From positions 783,368 through 847,367 of the forward strand of contig NZ_AZEH01000039.1 in assembly GCF_001436275.1 (NCBI RefSeq): a stretch of DNA of 64,000 nt, given 5' to 3'. Source of the stretch: Liquorilactobacillus oeni DSM 19972 (lineage in GTDB: Bacteria; Bacillota; Bacilli; Lactobacillales; Lactobacillaceae). A program made the translations under genes and the position numbers. A model generated the notes under the pieces. The model made no database searches, was not told the DNA's origin, and worked only from the letters and a program-made list of their open reading frames with translations. Shown here in pieces: positions 26,784 through 34,632 of the stretch (its first letter is position 1; every line of letters begins with the position of its first letter).

Positions 26784-27422
26784 TTACTCAATAAAATTAG
26801 GTAGTGCCAACTTCAATTGTTTTAGAGCTTCATCCACCACAGTATGAAAAGGCTGACTTGCATCAATTGTAATTATTCGTTTTTCTTTTTTAGCAAGCCG
26901 CAGATATGCTTCGTGTACCGTTTTATGAAACGTTAATGATTCTTGATCTAACCGATTCACTTCATTACTACGAAAATTTACTATTCGCTTCAGACCAATT
27001 TCTGGCGGAACGTCAAAATAAAGGGTAAGGTCGGGAAGCAGATTCTCAGTTGCAAAAGCATTCATCCGTGCTACAGCATCTTCACCCAGCCTACGACCTG
27101 CTCCTTGATAAACAATTGAACTATCCACATAACGATCACAGAAAACAAGTCTACCCGACTCAAGTGCAGGAATAACTGTTTCAACAAGATGCTGTCTACG
27201 TGACGCAGCGTAAAGCAACGCTTCAGTTCGAGCATCCATTTCATTCAGTTCCTTATCTAAAATTATATTCCTGATCTTTTCTGCTATCCGATTACCACCG
27301 GGTTCACGAGTTAAAAGATAATTGTCAAAATGCCGTTGAACAAAACCAGCAGTTATCTCCCTTAAAACACTTGTTTTCCCTGATCCATCCGGACCCTCAA
27401 AAGTTACAAACTTTCCCCTCAC
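26784..27422 (-). CDS. tmk: Thymidylate kinase
   Basis: Tmk makes dTDP from dTMP. The 212-residue protein has the P-loop FEGPDGSGKTS (about residues 8-18), the DR(Y/H) motif CDRYVDSSIVYQGAGR (about 96-111), the TREPGG motif with substrate-binding Arg and the lid region. The start is GTG at 27422 with GAGGT 7 nt upstream. It follows a terminator after yaaL, so it likely has its own promoter. It heads the tmk-darA-holB-yabA-rsmI run. Confidence 0.98.
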   Translation of the reverse strand: MRGKFVTFEGPDGSGKTSVLREITAGFVQRHFDNYLLTREPGGNRIAEKIRNIILDKELNEMDARTEALLYAASRRQHLVETVIPALESGRLVFCDRYVDSSIVYQGAGRRLGEDAVARMNAFATENLLPDLTLYFDVPPEIGLKRIVNFRSNEVNRLDQESLTFHKTVHEAYLRLAKKEKRIITIDASQPFHTVVDEALKQLKLALPNFIE

Positions 27423-27487
27423 TTAAATAACCTCTTTCACCTGATACTCTTTCATTTTACTTTACTAATGTTCTAGTGTCTAATAAT

Positions 27488-27531
27488 AAAAAAGGAGACA
27501 GATCAAAATATTGCTTGCTCTGATCGGTCCC
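27488..27531 (-). terminator. Terminator after yaaL
   Basis: On the minus strand a hairpin (GG-GAC-GATCA pairing with TGATC-GTC-CC, one bulge) ends in six T. It separates the recR-yaaL run from tmk. Confidence 0.75.
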
Positions 27532-27557
27532 ACGAGTAATTATGCTATCTGTTATAA

Positions 27558-27797
27558 TTAGTGCTCAATTATTGAAGACTGCAAGTGCCCCTTAACTTTC
27601 CTTTTGCGGGCTTCCATATATAAAAGAGTGTATTTTGCCTCAGCCAGATTCGTTTGCGCATTCAACTCACTGTCTTCTTCTCGAACAGCCGCTTGTGTTT
27701 GTTTCGCTTGTTCCCATTCGGAAGCCGCCAAATCAACCGCATTTAAAAGCTTTTCATCGAAAACTTCTTTAAGATTTTTCTTTTTTTTACCGAACAT
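27558..27797 (-). CDS. yaaL: YaaL family protein (DUF2508)
   Basis: A 79-residue charged helical protein. The Lys-rich N terminus (MFGKKKKNLKEVFDEK) and the segment TNLAEAKYTLLYMEARKRKV match the DUF2508/YaaL family, which sits downstream of recR in most Firmicutes. No function is known. It lies 23 bp behind recR and so is probably cotranscribed with it. Confidence 0.9.
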   Translation of the reverse strand: MFGKKKKNLKEVFDEKLLNAVDLAASEWEQAKQTQAAVREEDSELNAQTNLAEAKYTLLYMEARKRKVKGHLQSSIIEH

Positions 27798-27820
27798 TTG
27801 CCCGCTCTTCTTTCTTTGAC

Positions 27821-28420
27821 TTAAATCTCCTGACGTCCTTCAATCGCCTTGAAAAGTGTCATTTCGTCAGCATATTCGATATCACTTCCGACCGCGAGAC
27901 CATGTGCAAGACGAGTTACCTTAATATCAGCAGGTCTGATTAACCGTGAAATGTACATCGCAGTAGCTTCACCCTCAGGAGTAGCATTAGTTGCAATAAT
28001 AACTTCACTGACTGCTGAATTATGCTGCAAGCGTCGTAAAAGACTGGCAATATTGATATCTTCTGGCCCTTTCCCTTCCATTGGCGACAATACACCATGA
28101 AGAACATGGTAAAGACCGTGATATTCCCGCATCCGTTCTAGTGACATAACATCTTTAGGCTGTTCAACCACTATTATTTTTGACTGATCGCGGCCTTTAT
28201 CTGCACAAATTATGCAGGGATCATTTTCAGTAATATTGCCGCAGACACTGCAGTAACGAAGGTCTCTTTTTGCTGCTAAAAGAGACTGGGAAAAATTTTT
28301 GACATCTTCTTCTTCCATGTCAATTGTAAAAAAAGCCAGTCGAGTCGCCGACTTCTCCCCGATCCCCGGTAATTTCATATAACTATCGATTAACTTGGCA
28401 ATTGGTTCTGGATACTGCAT
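27821..28420 (-). CDS. recR: Recombination mediator RecR
   Basis: RecR works with RecO and RecF to load RecA at gaps. The 199-residue protein has a helix-hairpin-helix ([16 protein letters not shown], about residues 13-28), a zinc finger ([16 protein letters not shown], about 57-72) and a TOPRIM domain ([19 protein letters not shown], with [18 protein letters not shown]). The start ATG 28420 and 32-bp gap after ebfC fit the usual dnaX-ebfC-recR operon. Confidence 0.99.
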   Translation of the reverse strand: MQYPEPIAKLIDSYMKLPGIGEKSATRLAFFTIDMEEEDVKNFSQSLLAAKRDLRYCSVCGNITENDPCIICADKGRDQSKIIVVEQPKDVMSLERMREYHGLYHVLHGVLSPMEGKGPEDINIASLLRRLQHNSAVSEVIIATNATPEGEATAMYISRLIRPADIKVTRLAHGLAVGSDIEYADEMTLFKAIEGRQEI

Positions 28421-28452
28421 AAAGACATCCCTCTCAAGTTATAAACTAAGTT

Positions 28453-28767
28453 TTAAAAGCCAGGAATATTTTGAGTATACTTTCCCATTTTTCTTTGTGT
28501 TTCATTATTTATCTGATCCATTGCATCATTAACTGCCATAATCACGAGGTCTTGGAGCATGTCAACATCATCCGGATCAACAGCTTCAGGCTTAATTTGA
28601 ATATGCGTCATTTTCTTTTTTCCAGTAAATTTAACTACGACAGCTTCATCAGCAGCTTTACCGGTAAATTCTTCTTTTTCCAGCTCTTCTTGATCCTTCT
28701 TCATATTCTTTTGCATTTTTTGCATCTGTTTCATCATACCCTGCATATTTCCCATTCCACGCATCAT
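28453..28767 (-). CDS. ebfC: YbaB/EbfC nucleoid-associated protein
   Basis: A small DNA-binding dimer between dnaX and recR. The 104-residue protein has the Met/Gln-rich N terminus ([18 protein letters not shown]), the long helix, the [18 protein letters not shown] strands and [17 protein letters not shown] helix. It is predicted to bind DNA in a clamp form. The gene lies 18 bp downstream of dnaX. Confidence 0.96.
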   Translation of the reverse strand: MMRGMGNMQGMMKQMQKMQKNMKKDQEELEKEEFTGKAADEAVVVKFTGKKKMTHIQIKPEAVDPDDVDMLQDLVIMAVNDAMDQINNETQRKMGKYTQNIPGF

Positions 28768-28785
28768 AATTACAAGTACTCCTTT

Positions 28786-30522
28786 TTAGTCTTCTTTAAC
28801 ATCCACGATTTCAGTTACATTTTTGCCGAAGATATCAACAGCCTTTTTAACAAGCGGTTCACTTGGCTTTTTTTCAACCTTTTTTTTACTTTGTTCATTT
28901 TCTTTTTCAAGTTCATTTCCATGTTCTTGTAAAAACTGTTTTCTAACTTCTGGCCACTGATTCTGAGGTAAAAAAACAAAGTCATAGCGAATTTTCGTAA
29001 GCTTTTCTAAATCGGCCACAAGATCTTCTTTAAGTTCATCATTTCCGCTTGCTTTTTCACAAAGAAAGTCATAGCGGAAACTTATAATCACACCCTTAGA
29101 ACTAGCTGCTACCGGTTCACTGACATTCATGATCGCTCTTTGTGTAATCGACAGCATACTCATTAGATCAGTCCACACATCTTTTAATTGTATCAAATTT
29201 TCTCGAGTTGCAGCAGTTAAAATTGGATAGATTTTTTTCAAATTAATAACTTCAGTCTGCTTGGTATGACCAATATTACCTGTTTTTTTGTGCTTATTTT
29301 GCTGCTGTAGTACATTATTTTCCAGATTTCCCTGCTGTAATTTTTTGACAAGCTGTTGCAGCTCTTTCATTTGCTTTTTCAGTACAGTCAGCTGTTTCGG
29401 TTCAGCATATTGAACAGCATTTTTTCTAGAAAATTCACTCTTTAAATGCGTCAATTTAACGGTCATAACTTCTAAACAAATATCAGTATGGCTCGTCAGA
29501 TGCATATTACGCTGTTCCTGATCTAAAACATCAATTGCCGCATAAAGTTCTTCTGGTATAAGTTTTTTTGATAGGCTTTTAATGCCTTCATTTACTTTTC
29601 CCAAACTTTCTTTCTCCAATATTTCCGGAGCAGTTTGGAACATCAGCAGATCGCGACAATATTTTACTGTAGCTTCCACCAACCTATTACCGTCTGTTCC
29701 TTCTTCTAAAAGGAGATGCAGTTCAGCTAAAGCTTTGGCTGTTTGTTGTGAAAAAACAAGCTGTAAATAACTGTAAAGCTTTTCTTGGGTAATGCTTCCT
29801 GTCACTAATAATGCATTCTTTAAAGTAGCTGTATCATCCCCAAACGATAACACCTGATCCAAAATACTAAGTGCATCACGCATACCGCCTTCAGCAGATT
29901 TAGCAATAACTTGCAAAGCCCCTTCTTCATAACTGAGTTTCTTTTGTTCCAGAATATATTTCATTCTTTCAAAGAGATCATGATTGCTTATTCTGTGAAA
30001 ATCAAAACGCTGAGTGCGTGAAATAATAGTTGCAGGTATTTTGTGAGGTTCTGTAGTTGCTAAGATAAAAACTACGTTGGCAGGAGGCTCTTCAAGCGTC
30101 TTTAATAACGCATTAAAGGCCCCTGTAGAAAGCATGTGGACTTCATCAATGATATAAACTTTGTAATCTGCAACTGTTGGTGCATACTTGACTTTATCTC
30201 GTATTTCCCGAATTTCATCAACACTATTATTAGAAGCCGCATCAATTTCAATCACGTCATTTAAACGTCCCGAAGTAATTGAACGGCAAATATCGCATTG
30301 ATTGCAAGGCTCGCCATCTTTTTGAAAATGGCAGTTAACAGCTTTAGCAAAAATTTTGGCTGCTGAGGTTTTTCCAGTTCCGCGCGGTCCAGTGAAAAGA
30401 TATGCATGACTTGTTTGTCCAGTTACAATTGCATTCTGCAACGTCTGCGTAATCATTTGCTGGCCTACCAGGTCTGCAAAGCGCTGTGGGCGCCATACCC
30501 GATAGAGAGCTTGATATCCCAT
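28786..30522 (-). CDS. dnaX: DNA polymerase III subunits gamma/tau
   Basis: DnaX is the ATPase of the clamp loader and ties it to the polymerase. The 578-residue protein has Walker A TGPRGTGKTSAAKIFAKA (about residues 44-61), four zinc-binding Cys (CHFQKDGEPCNQCDIC), Walker B YIIDEVHMLS and the SRC-type TIISRTQRFDF (about 166-176). The region after about 380 is a Lys/Gln-rich linker and a tau-like C terminus. I see no internal A-run frameshift signal that would obviously make gamma, but this was not tested. It is preceded by the SRP RNA gene. Confidence 0.97.
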   Translation of the reverse strand: MGYQALYRVWRPQRFADLVGQQMITQTLQNAIVTGQTSHAYLFTGPRGTGKTSAAKIFAKAVNCHFQKDGEPCNQCDICRSITSGRLNDVIEIDAASNNSVDEIREIRDKVKYAPTVADYKVYIIDEVHMLSTGAFNALLKTLEEPPANVVFILATTEPHKIPATIISRTQRFDFHRISNHDLFERMKYILEQKKLSYEEGALQVIAKSAEGGMRDALSILDQVLSFGDDTATLKNALLVTGSITQEKLYSYLQLVFSQQTAKALAELHLLLEEGTDGNRLVEATVKYCRDLLMFQTAPEILEKESLGKVNEGIKSLSKKLIPEELYAAIDVLDQEQRNMHLTSHTDICLEVMTVKLTHLKSEFSRKNAVQYAEPKQLTVLKKQMKELQQLVKKLQQGNLENNVLQQQNKHKKTGNIGHTKQTEVINLKKIYPILTAATRENLIQLKDVWTDLMSMLSITQRAIMNVSEPVAASSKGVIISFRYDFLCEKASGNDELKEDLVADLEKLTKIRYDFVFLPQNQWPEVRKQFLQEHGNELEKENEQSKKKVEKKPSEPLVKKAVDIFGKNVTEIVDVKED

Positions 30523-30550
30523 CTTGACACTCCTTTTTTCCCCTCATTTT

Positions 30551-30581
30551 AAAAAAAGCTCTCGACCACAACGATCGAGAG
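30551..30581 (-). terminator. Terminator of the SRP RNA gene
   Basis: On the minus strand CTCTCGA pairs with TCGAGAG around a 9-nt loop and is followed by seven T. It lies between the SRP RNA and dnaX. Confidence 0.9.
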
Positions 30582-30595
30582 GTAACTTGTCATAT

Positions 30596-30690
30596 TAACT
30601 TGAGACACATGCCATACCAAGTTTAGTGCTGCTTCCTTCCGGACCTGACACAGTTCACAAGGACGACATTGTCTCAAGGCCTTGCGGCAC
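30596..30690 (-). ncRNA. ffs: Signal recognition particle RNA (4.5S-type)
   Basis: The minus strand carries the SRP RNA signature GTCAGGTCCGGAAGGAAGCA followed by GCACTAA, the Ffh-binding apical domain. The flanks CTTGAGACA and TGTCTCAAG pair to make the long rod. A TATTAT -10-like box lies just upstream (about 30698-30703) and an intrinsic terminator just downstream. The short form (about 95 nt) has no Alu domain. The ends are estimates. With Ffh it targets nascent membrane proteins to FtsY and SecYEG. Confidence 0.9.
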
Positions 30691-30721
30691 TTTCTATAAT
30701 ACATGAAATTACATAAAAATG

Positions 30722-31213
30722 CTAGTCTCTGTGCCTGGATTTTTTTCTTTTTCTGCGAACCTGTTTAAAAAATTTTTTCAATATCGCCGCACATTCTTCC
30801 ACTAGTAATCCCTGCTCCACTACAGCTTGATGGTTAAAACGGCTGTCCTCCAACAAATTCATTAAAGAACCTGCTGTGCCTGCTTTAGGATCCATTGCAC
30901 CAAAATACACTTTTTTAATTCTTGCATTGATAATTGCTCCACTGCACATAGGACAAGGCTCCAAGGTAACAAAGAGCTCAGTATCCGGTAAACGCCAACT
31001 TTTTAGAGCTGCATTGGCTTCTTGCAATGCAAGCATTTCAGCGTGCATCGTTGCATCATGACTATGTTCTCGCAAGTTATGGCCACGTCCGATTATTTGA
31101 CCCTTTGAGACAATTACACAACCAATCGGTACTTCACCGATCACAGCAGCTTTTTTTGCTTCGTAAAGAGCCTCACGCATAAAATATTCCTTTTGCTGCT
31201 TATCCAATTGCAT
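30722..31213 (-). CDS. tadA: tRNA-specific adenosine deaminase TadA
   Basis: TadA makes inosine at the wobble position of tRNA-Arg(ACG). The 163-residue protein has the deaminase zinc site HAEMLALQEA (about residues 57-66, catalytic Glu) and PCPMCSGAI (about 86-94). Its C-terminal tail is strongly basic (KQVRRKRKKSRHRD), apt for tRNA binding. It is 14 bp downstream of a methyltransferase gene, and the SRP RNA gene follows it. The tRNA-Leu at 59904 has A34 and might be another substrate, as in some lactic acid bacteria; that is inference. Confidence 0.97.
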   Translation of the reverse strand: MQLDKQQKEYFMREALYEAKKAAVIGEVPIGCVIVSKGQIIGRGHNLREHSHDATMHAEMLALQEANAALKSWRLPDTELFVTLEPCPMCSGAIINARIKKVYFGAMDPKAGTAGSLMNLLEDSRFNHQAVVEQGLLVEECAAILKKFFKQVRRKRKKSRHRD

Positions 31214-31227
31214 TGAAGCCCTCCTTC

Positions 31228-31839
31228 CTAAGGATTAATTTTAGTGCTTTCAAGTACAAAATACCCCTTGTTTCTTCCCACTACTCGGTTGTTACCATAA
31301 ATTTCTTCCATCTTTTTTCTTGCAGAAGGTGCTCCCTGTTTTTTTTGAATCACTATAATAAGCTTTCCACCTGGCATTAAGTGAGCAAAAGCATCGGATA
31401 ACACTTCATGTACAACTCTTTTTCCGGCTCTAATCGGCGGATTGGAAAGTATGAGCGCATAATTTTTTTCAGCAACATTACTATACAAATTTGATTCCCA
31501 AATTTTTACATTACTGACTTTATTTAGTAAAGCATTTTTTTGAGCCAATTCCAAAGCGAGCTCATTAACATCCACCATATCAACTTTTTTTTGAGGAAAT
31601 TTTTTTGCTATTGCCAGGCCAAGCGGTCCGTATCCACAGCCAACATCCAAGACAGGTCCTTGTAAAAGATCTGAAAATGGGATATTCTCCAACAACACCC
31701 GCGAACCAAAATCTACGGTTTTTTTTGAAAAAACTCCATTATCTGTAATAAAAAATAGCTGTTTGCCTAAAAGTTCAAAATTCCAATTTTTCTCTTGATG
31801 TTTTACTTCTGGGTTTTTTGAATAATAATAATTTACCAT
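31228..31839 (-). CDS. Class I SAM-dependent methyltransferase, RsmC-like
   Basis: A 203-residue methyltransferase of the small-domain MTS family. The SAM motif is VLDVGCGYGPLGLAIAKK (about residues 63-80) and the catalytic motif NPPIRAGK (about 133-140) is of the NPPY/NPPF type used for guanine-N2 methylation, as in RsmC and RlmG. Its usual substrate in Firmicutes (YbxB) is thought to be rRNA but is not proven. It is cotranscribed with tadA and divergent from nrdH. Confidence 0.88.
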   Translation of the reverse strand: MVNYYYSKNPEVKHQEKNWNFELLGKQLFFITDNGVFSKKTVDFGSRVLLENIPFSDLLQGPVLDVGCGYGPLGLAIAKKFPQKKVDMVDVNELALELAQKNALLNKVSNVKIWESNLYSNVAEKNYALILSNPPIRAGKRVVHEVLSDAFAHLMPGGKLIIVIQKKQGAPSARKKMEEIYGNNRVVGRNKGYFVLESTKINP

Positions 31840-31923
31840 CTTTTTTACCTCATATCATAATTTAGATCTGCTAAACGGCTTAAACCTAGTTCCCCTTACT
31901 TTCAAGGTTTTTCAAAAATTACT

Positions 31924-31967
31924 ACATATCGTATATCGTCAAAAGAAGCAAATACCATATATGGTGT
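31924..31967. promoter_or_regulatory. Candidate NrdR boxes upstream of nrdH
   Basis: Two 16-bp palindrome-like sites, ACATATCGTATATCGT (31924-31939) and ATACCATATATGGTGT (31952-31967), lie just upstream of the nrdH promoter. The second fits the NrdR box form (ACACWATATATWGTGT) well, the first less well. Their start-to-start distance is 28 bp; a typical pair is spaced by about three helical turns. Confidence 0.55.
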
Positions 31968-31975
31968 TTGCTTCT
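31942..31975. repeat. 34-bp near-perfect palindrome in the nrdH divergent region
   Basis: AAGAAGCAAATACCATA and its complement form an inverted repeat of 17 bp per arm with one G-T, with no loop. It contains the better candidate NrdR box at its centre. It abuts the -35 box of nrdH. Confidence 0.75.
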
Positions 31976-32002
31976 TGATTAATTCGTAAAATGATGTATA
32001 CT
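31975..32002 (+). promoter_or_regulatory. nrdH promoter
   Basis: TTGATT (31975-31980) and TATACT (31997-32002) are spaced by 16 bp. The transcript would start about 25 nt upstream of the nrdH start codon. Confidence 0.7.
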
Positions 32003-32035
32003 AAGCATACAACATATCAATGCGAGGTGCCAACT

Positions 32036-32263
32036 ATGAGATTATCAATTTACACAAAAAATAATTGTATTCAATGCAAAATGACAAAAAAATTCTTAAC
32101 GGAACATCATATTTCTTTTGAGGAGCATAATATCAGCAGTGAACCTGAATATATCACTTACCTCAAGAAAAAGGGGTTTCGGTCCGTTCCTGTAATCGAG
32201 AAAAACGATGCTCCAATTATTAACGGATTTCGCCCAGATCTGTTGAAAAGTTTAGTTGTATAA
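32036..32263 (+). CDS. nrdH: Glutaredoxin-like protein NrdH
   Basis: NrdH supplies electrons to the class Ib ribonucleotide reductase NrdEF. I start at ATG 32036 (MRLSIYTKNNCIQCKMTKKFL, 75 residues) with GAGGTG 7 nt upstream; the open frame from 31991 would begin inside the promoter. The redox motif is CIQC (about residues 11-14), with SVPVIEK (the cis-Pro loop) and NGFRPD near the C terminus. nrdE and nrdF follow, but a terminator, a promoter and a second terminator lie between them. No nrdI gene is present between nrdH and nrdE, unlike in many class Ib operons, so NrdI would be encoded elsewhere. Confidence 0.95.
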   Translation: MRLSIYTKNNCIQCKMTKKFLTEHHISFEEHNISSEPEYITYLKKKGFRSVPVIEKNDAPIINGFRPDLLKSLVV

Positions 32264-32273
32264 CATTACAAGT

Positions 32274-32313
32274 AAAAACCGATTAAAAATTTATTGCTTG
32301 ATTGTCGGTTTTT
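32274..32313 (+). terminator. Terminator after nrdH
   Basis: AAAAACCGA pairs with TCGGTTTTT around a 22-nt loop, with a T run at the 3' side. It lies 11 bp beyond the nrdH stop. Confidence 0.75.
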
Positions 32314-32330
32314 ATAAAAAGATTTATACT
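32302..32330 (+). promoter_or_regulatory. Promoter between nrdH and nrdE
   Basis: TTGTCG and TATACT (32325-32330) are spaced by exactly 17 bp. The -35 box lies in the 3' arm of the nrdH terminator. Start of transcription would be at about 32337. Confidence 0.6.
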
Positions 32331-32337
32331 ATGATTT

Positions 32338-32390
32338 GCTCAGCGTGGTTGACGGCGACATTCAAAACTCGTTGAGCTCTTTTTATTTTT
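32338..32390 (+). terminator. Second terminator, attenuator-like, upstream of nrdE
   Basis: GCTCAGCG pairs with CGTTGAGC (eight pairs, one G-T) around a 24-nt loop and is followed by TCTTTTTATTTTT. A transcript from the promoter at 32302-32330 would end here after only about 53 nt, before nrdE. This makes it either a small RNA or an attenuator in the nrdEF leader. Confidence 0.7.
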
Positions 32391-32439
32391 AACGTAAAAT
32401 TCATCAGGGTACTAAAAATTCAGAAAGTGGTGACTAAGA

Positions 32440-34611
32440 TTGACGCTTAAACAATTAGACAGTAATAAAGTAACTTATTATGATCTGAATAATGAAATTA
32501 ATATTCCTGTTAAGGGGCAGATCCCGCTTAACAAAGACAAAGAAGCTTTAGCAGCCTTTTTAAAAGAAAATGTGGCACCAAATCTGAAAACATTTAACTC
32601 TTTAAGGGAACGCTTCTCTTACCTTATAAAAAACGATTACCTTGAAGAGTCGTTTATTGAAAAGTATGACTTTCATTTTATTGAGCACCTTTATGAATTT
32701 TTGGAAAATGTTCATTTTAAGTTTAAAACTTTCATGGCGGCATACAAATTTTACGCACAATACGCTATGAGAACCAACGATAACGCCTTTTATTTAGAAA
32801 GCTTTGTTGATCGAGTTGCAGCAAATGCACTCTTTTTTGCAGATGGTGATGAAAAGCTTGCGTTAGCTCTTGCAGACGAAATTATCCACCAGCGCTATCA
32901 GCCTGCAACTCCTTCGTTTCTTAACGCAGGACGCAAACGCCGAGGCGAACTTGTGTCTTGTTTTCTTATTCAGATTACAGATGATATGAATTCGATTGGA
33001 CGCGGAATAAACTCTGCACTGCAACTTTCCCGTATCGGCGGAGGCGTGGGAATTTCCCTTAGCAACCTTCGCGCAGCGGGAGCGCCTATTAAGAACATAC
33101 AAGGTGCGGCTTCAGGAGTCGTTCCTGTTATGAAACTTTTAGAAGATAGTTTTTCATATTCCAATCAGCTGGGCCAGCGTCAAGGTGCAGGTGTGGTCTA
33201 TCTTAATGTCTTTCACCCAGACGTGGTTTCCTTTCTTTCTGCAAAAAAGGAAAATGCAGATGAAAAAATCCGGGTCAAGACATTATCACTAGGATTAGTA
33301 GTGCCTGATAAATTCTATGAGTTGGCACGTGAAAACAAAGATATGTACCTCTTTGATCCTTGGGGTGTAGAACGTGAATATAAAGTTCCTTTTTCTTATG
33401 TCGATATAACCAAGGAATATGATAATTTAGTAGCTAATCCGAATATACCTAAGAAAAAAATTAAGGCAAGGGAACTTGAAGCTGATATCAGTAAACTGCA
33501 GCAAGAATCGGGATATCCGTATATTCTGAACATTGATACCGCTAACAAAGAAAATCCAATTAACGGTAAAATTATAATGAGCAACCTGTGTACTGAAATA
33601 CTACAAGTCCAGCAGCCATCAATTGTCAACAATACACAAAGTTTTGATAAGTTAGGAACAGATATCAGCTGCAATCTTGGTTCAACTAACATTGTAAATC
33701 TTATGGCTTCCGATAACTTTGGCAATTCCGTTGAAACAATGGTACGGGCACTTACATTTGTAACAGACCATTCAGATATAGATGTTGTCCCTTCAATTCA
33801 AAAGGGAAATCGGCTTGGGCATACTATTGGTTTAGGGGCTATGGGATTACACGCTTTTTTTGCAAAAAATAAAATTCATTATGGATCAAAAGAATCCCTT
33901 GATTTCACAAACATTTACTTTATGCTCTTGAATTACTGGACTTTGAAAGCTTCAAACACTATCGCAAAGGAACGCCATGAAACTTTTGCAGGTTTTGAAA
34001 AAAGCAAATATGCTGATGGTAGTTACTTCGAAAAATATCTCACAAAGAACTTTGCTCCTGAAACAGAGAAAGTGAAAAGAATATTTGCAGGTATTTTTAT
34101 TCCAGATGAAGCTGCTTGGGCTGAATTAAAAGAAGCAATTCAACGTGACGGGCTTTATCATCAAAATAGACTGGCAGTTGCGCCTAATGGTTCAATTTCA
34201 TATATCAACGACACAACAGCAAGCCTGCATCCTATAATTAATCGAATAGAAGAACGCCAAGAACGAAAAATCGGTAAAATTTATTATCCTGCTCCTTACC
34301 TTTCAAATGAAACCTTGCCATATTACACCTCTGCTTACGATACTGACATGCGCAAAGTAATTGATGTCTATGCAGCTGCCCAGCAGCATGTTGATCAGGG
34401 AATGAGCCTAACTCTTTTCATGCGTTCAACTATTCCAGCAGGGTTGTATGAATGGAAAGATGGGCACACGGATAAGATGACAACTCGTGACCTTTCTATC
34501 TTACGTAATTATGCACATGCAAGAGGAATCAAATCACTTTATTATGTACGTACATTCACCGATGATCAAAATGAGGTTGGCGCAAATGAATGTGAAAGCT
34601 GTGTCATTTAA
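32440..34611 (+). CDS. nrdE: Class Ib ribonucleotide reductase, large subunit NrdE
   Basis: NrdE reduces ribonucleoside diphosphates to deoxyribonucleotides. The 723-residue protein starts at TTG 32440 with AAGTGGTG about 8 nt upstream. It has the family active-site parts: the redox Cys in RGELVSCFLIQITDDM (about residues 168-183), the NLCTEI loop (about 382-387) with the thiyl-radical Cys, the Glu and the Asn, the C-terminal YIRTF-type tyrosine segment (YYVRTFTDDQNE) for radical transfer, and the tail CESC that exchanges electrons with NrdH. An allosteric ATP-cone is not seen, as in class Ib enzymes. It is followed 21 bp later by nrdF. Confidence 0.97.
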   Translation: MTLKQLDSNKVTYYDLNNEINIPVKGQIPLNKDKEALAAFLKENVAPNLKTFNSLRERFSYLIKNDYLEESFIEKYDFHFIEHLYEFLENVHFKFKTFMAAYKFYAQYAMRTNDNAFYLESFVDRVAANALFFADGDEKLALALADEIIHQRYQPATPSFLNAGRKRRGELVSCFLIQITDDMNSIGRGINSALQLSRIGGGVGISLSNLRAAGAPIKNIQGAASGVVPVMKLLEDSFSYSNQLGQRQGAGVVYLNVFHPDVVSFLSAKKENADEKIRVKTLSLGLVVPDKFYELARENKDMYLFDPWGVEREYKVPFSYVDITKEYDNLVANPNIPKKKIKARELEADISKLQQESGYPYILNIDTANKENPINGKIIMSNLCTEILQVQQPSIVNNTQSFDKLGTDISCNLGSTNIVNLMASDNFGNSVETMVRALTFVTDHSDIDVVPSIQKGNRLGHTIGLGAMGLHAFFAKNKIHYGSKESLDFTNIYFMLLNYWTLKASNTIAKERHETFAGFEKSKYADGSYFEKYLTKNFAPETEKVKRIFAGIFIPDEAAWAELKEAIQRDGLYHQNRLAVAPNGSISYINDTTASLHPIINRIEERQERKIGKIYYPAPYLSNETLPYYTSAYDTDMRKVIDVYAAAQQHVDQGMSLTLFMRSTIPAGLYEWKDGHTDKMTTRDLSILRNYAHARGIKSLYYVRTFTDDQNEVGANECESCVI

Positions 34612-34632
34612 TAATTAAGGAGACCCAGACAA

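Noticed and set aside
31991..32035. A longer NrdH N terminus starting at 31991
   Set aside because: It would begin inside the promoter's -10 region; the GAGGTG site and the family N terminus support 32036.
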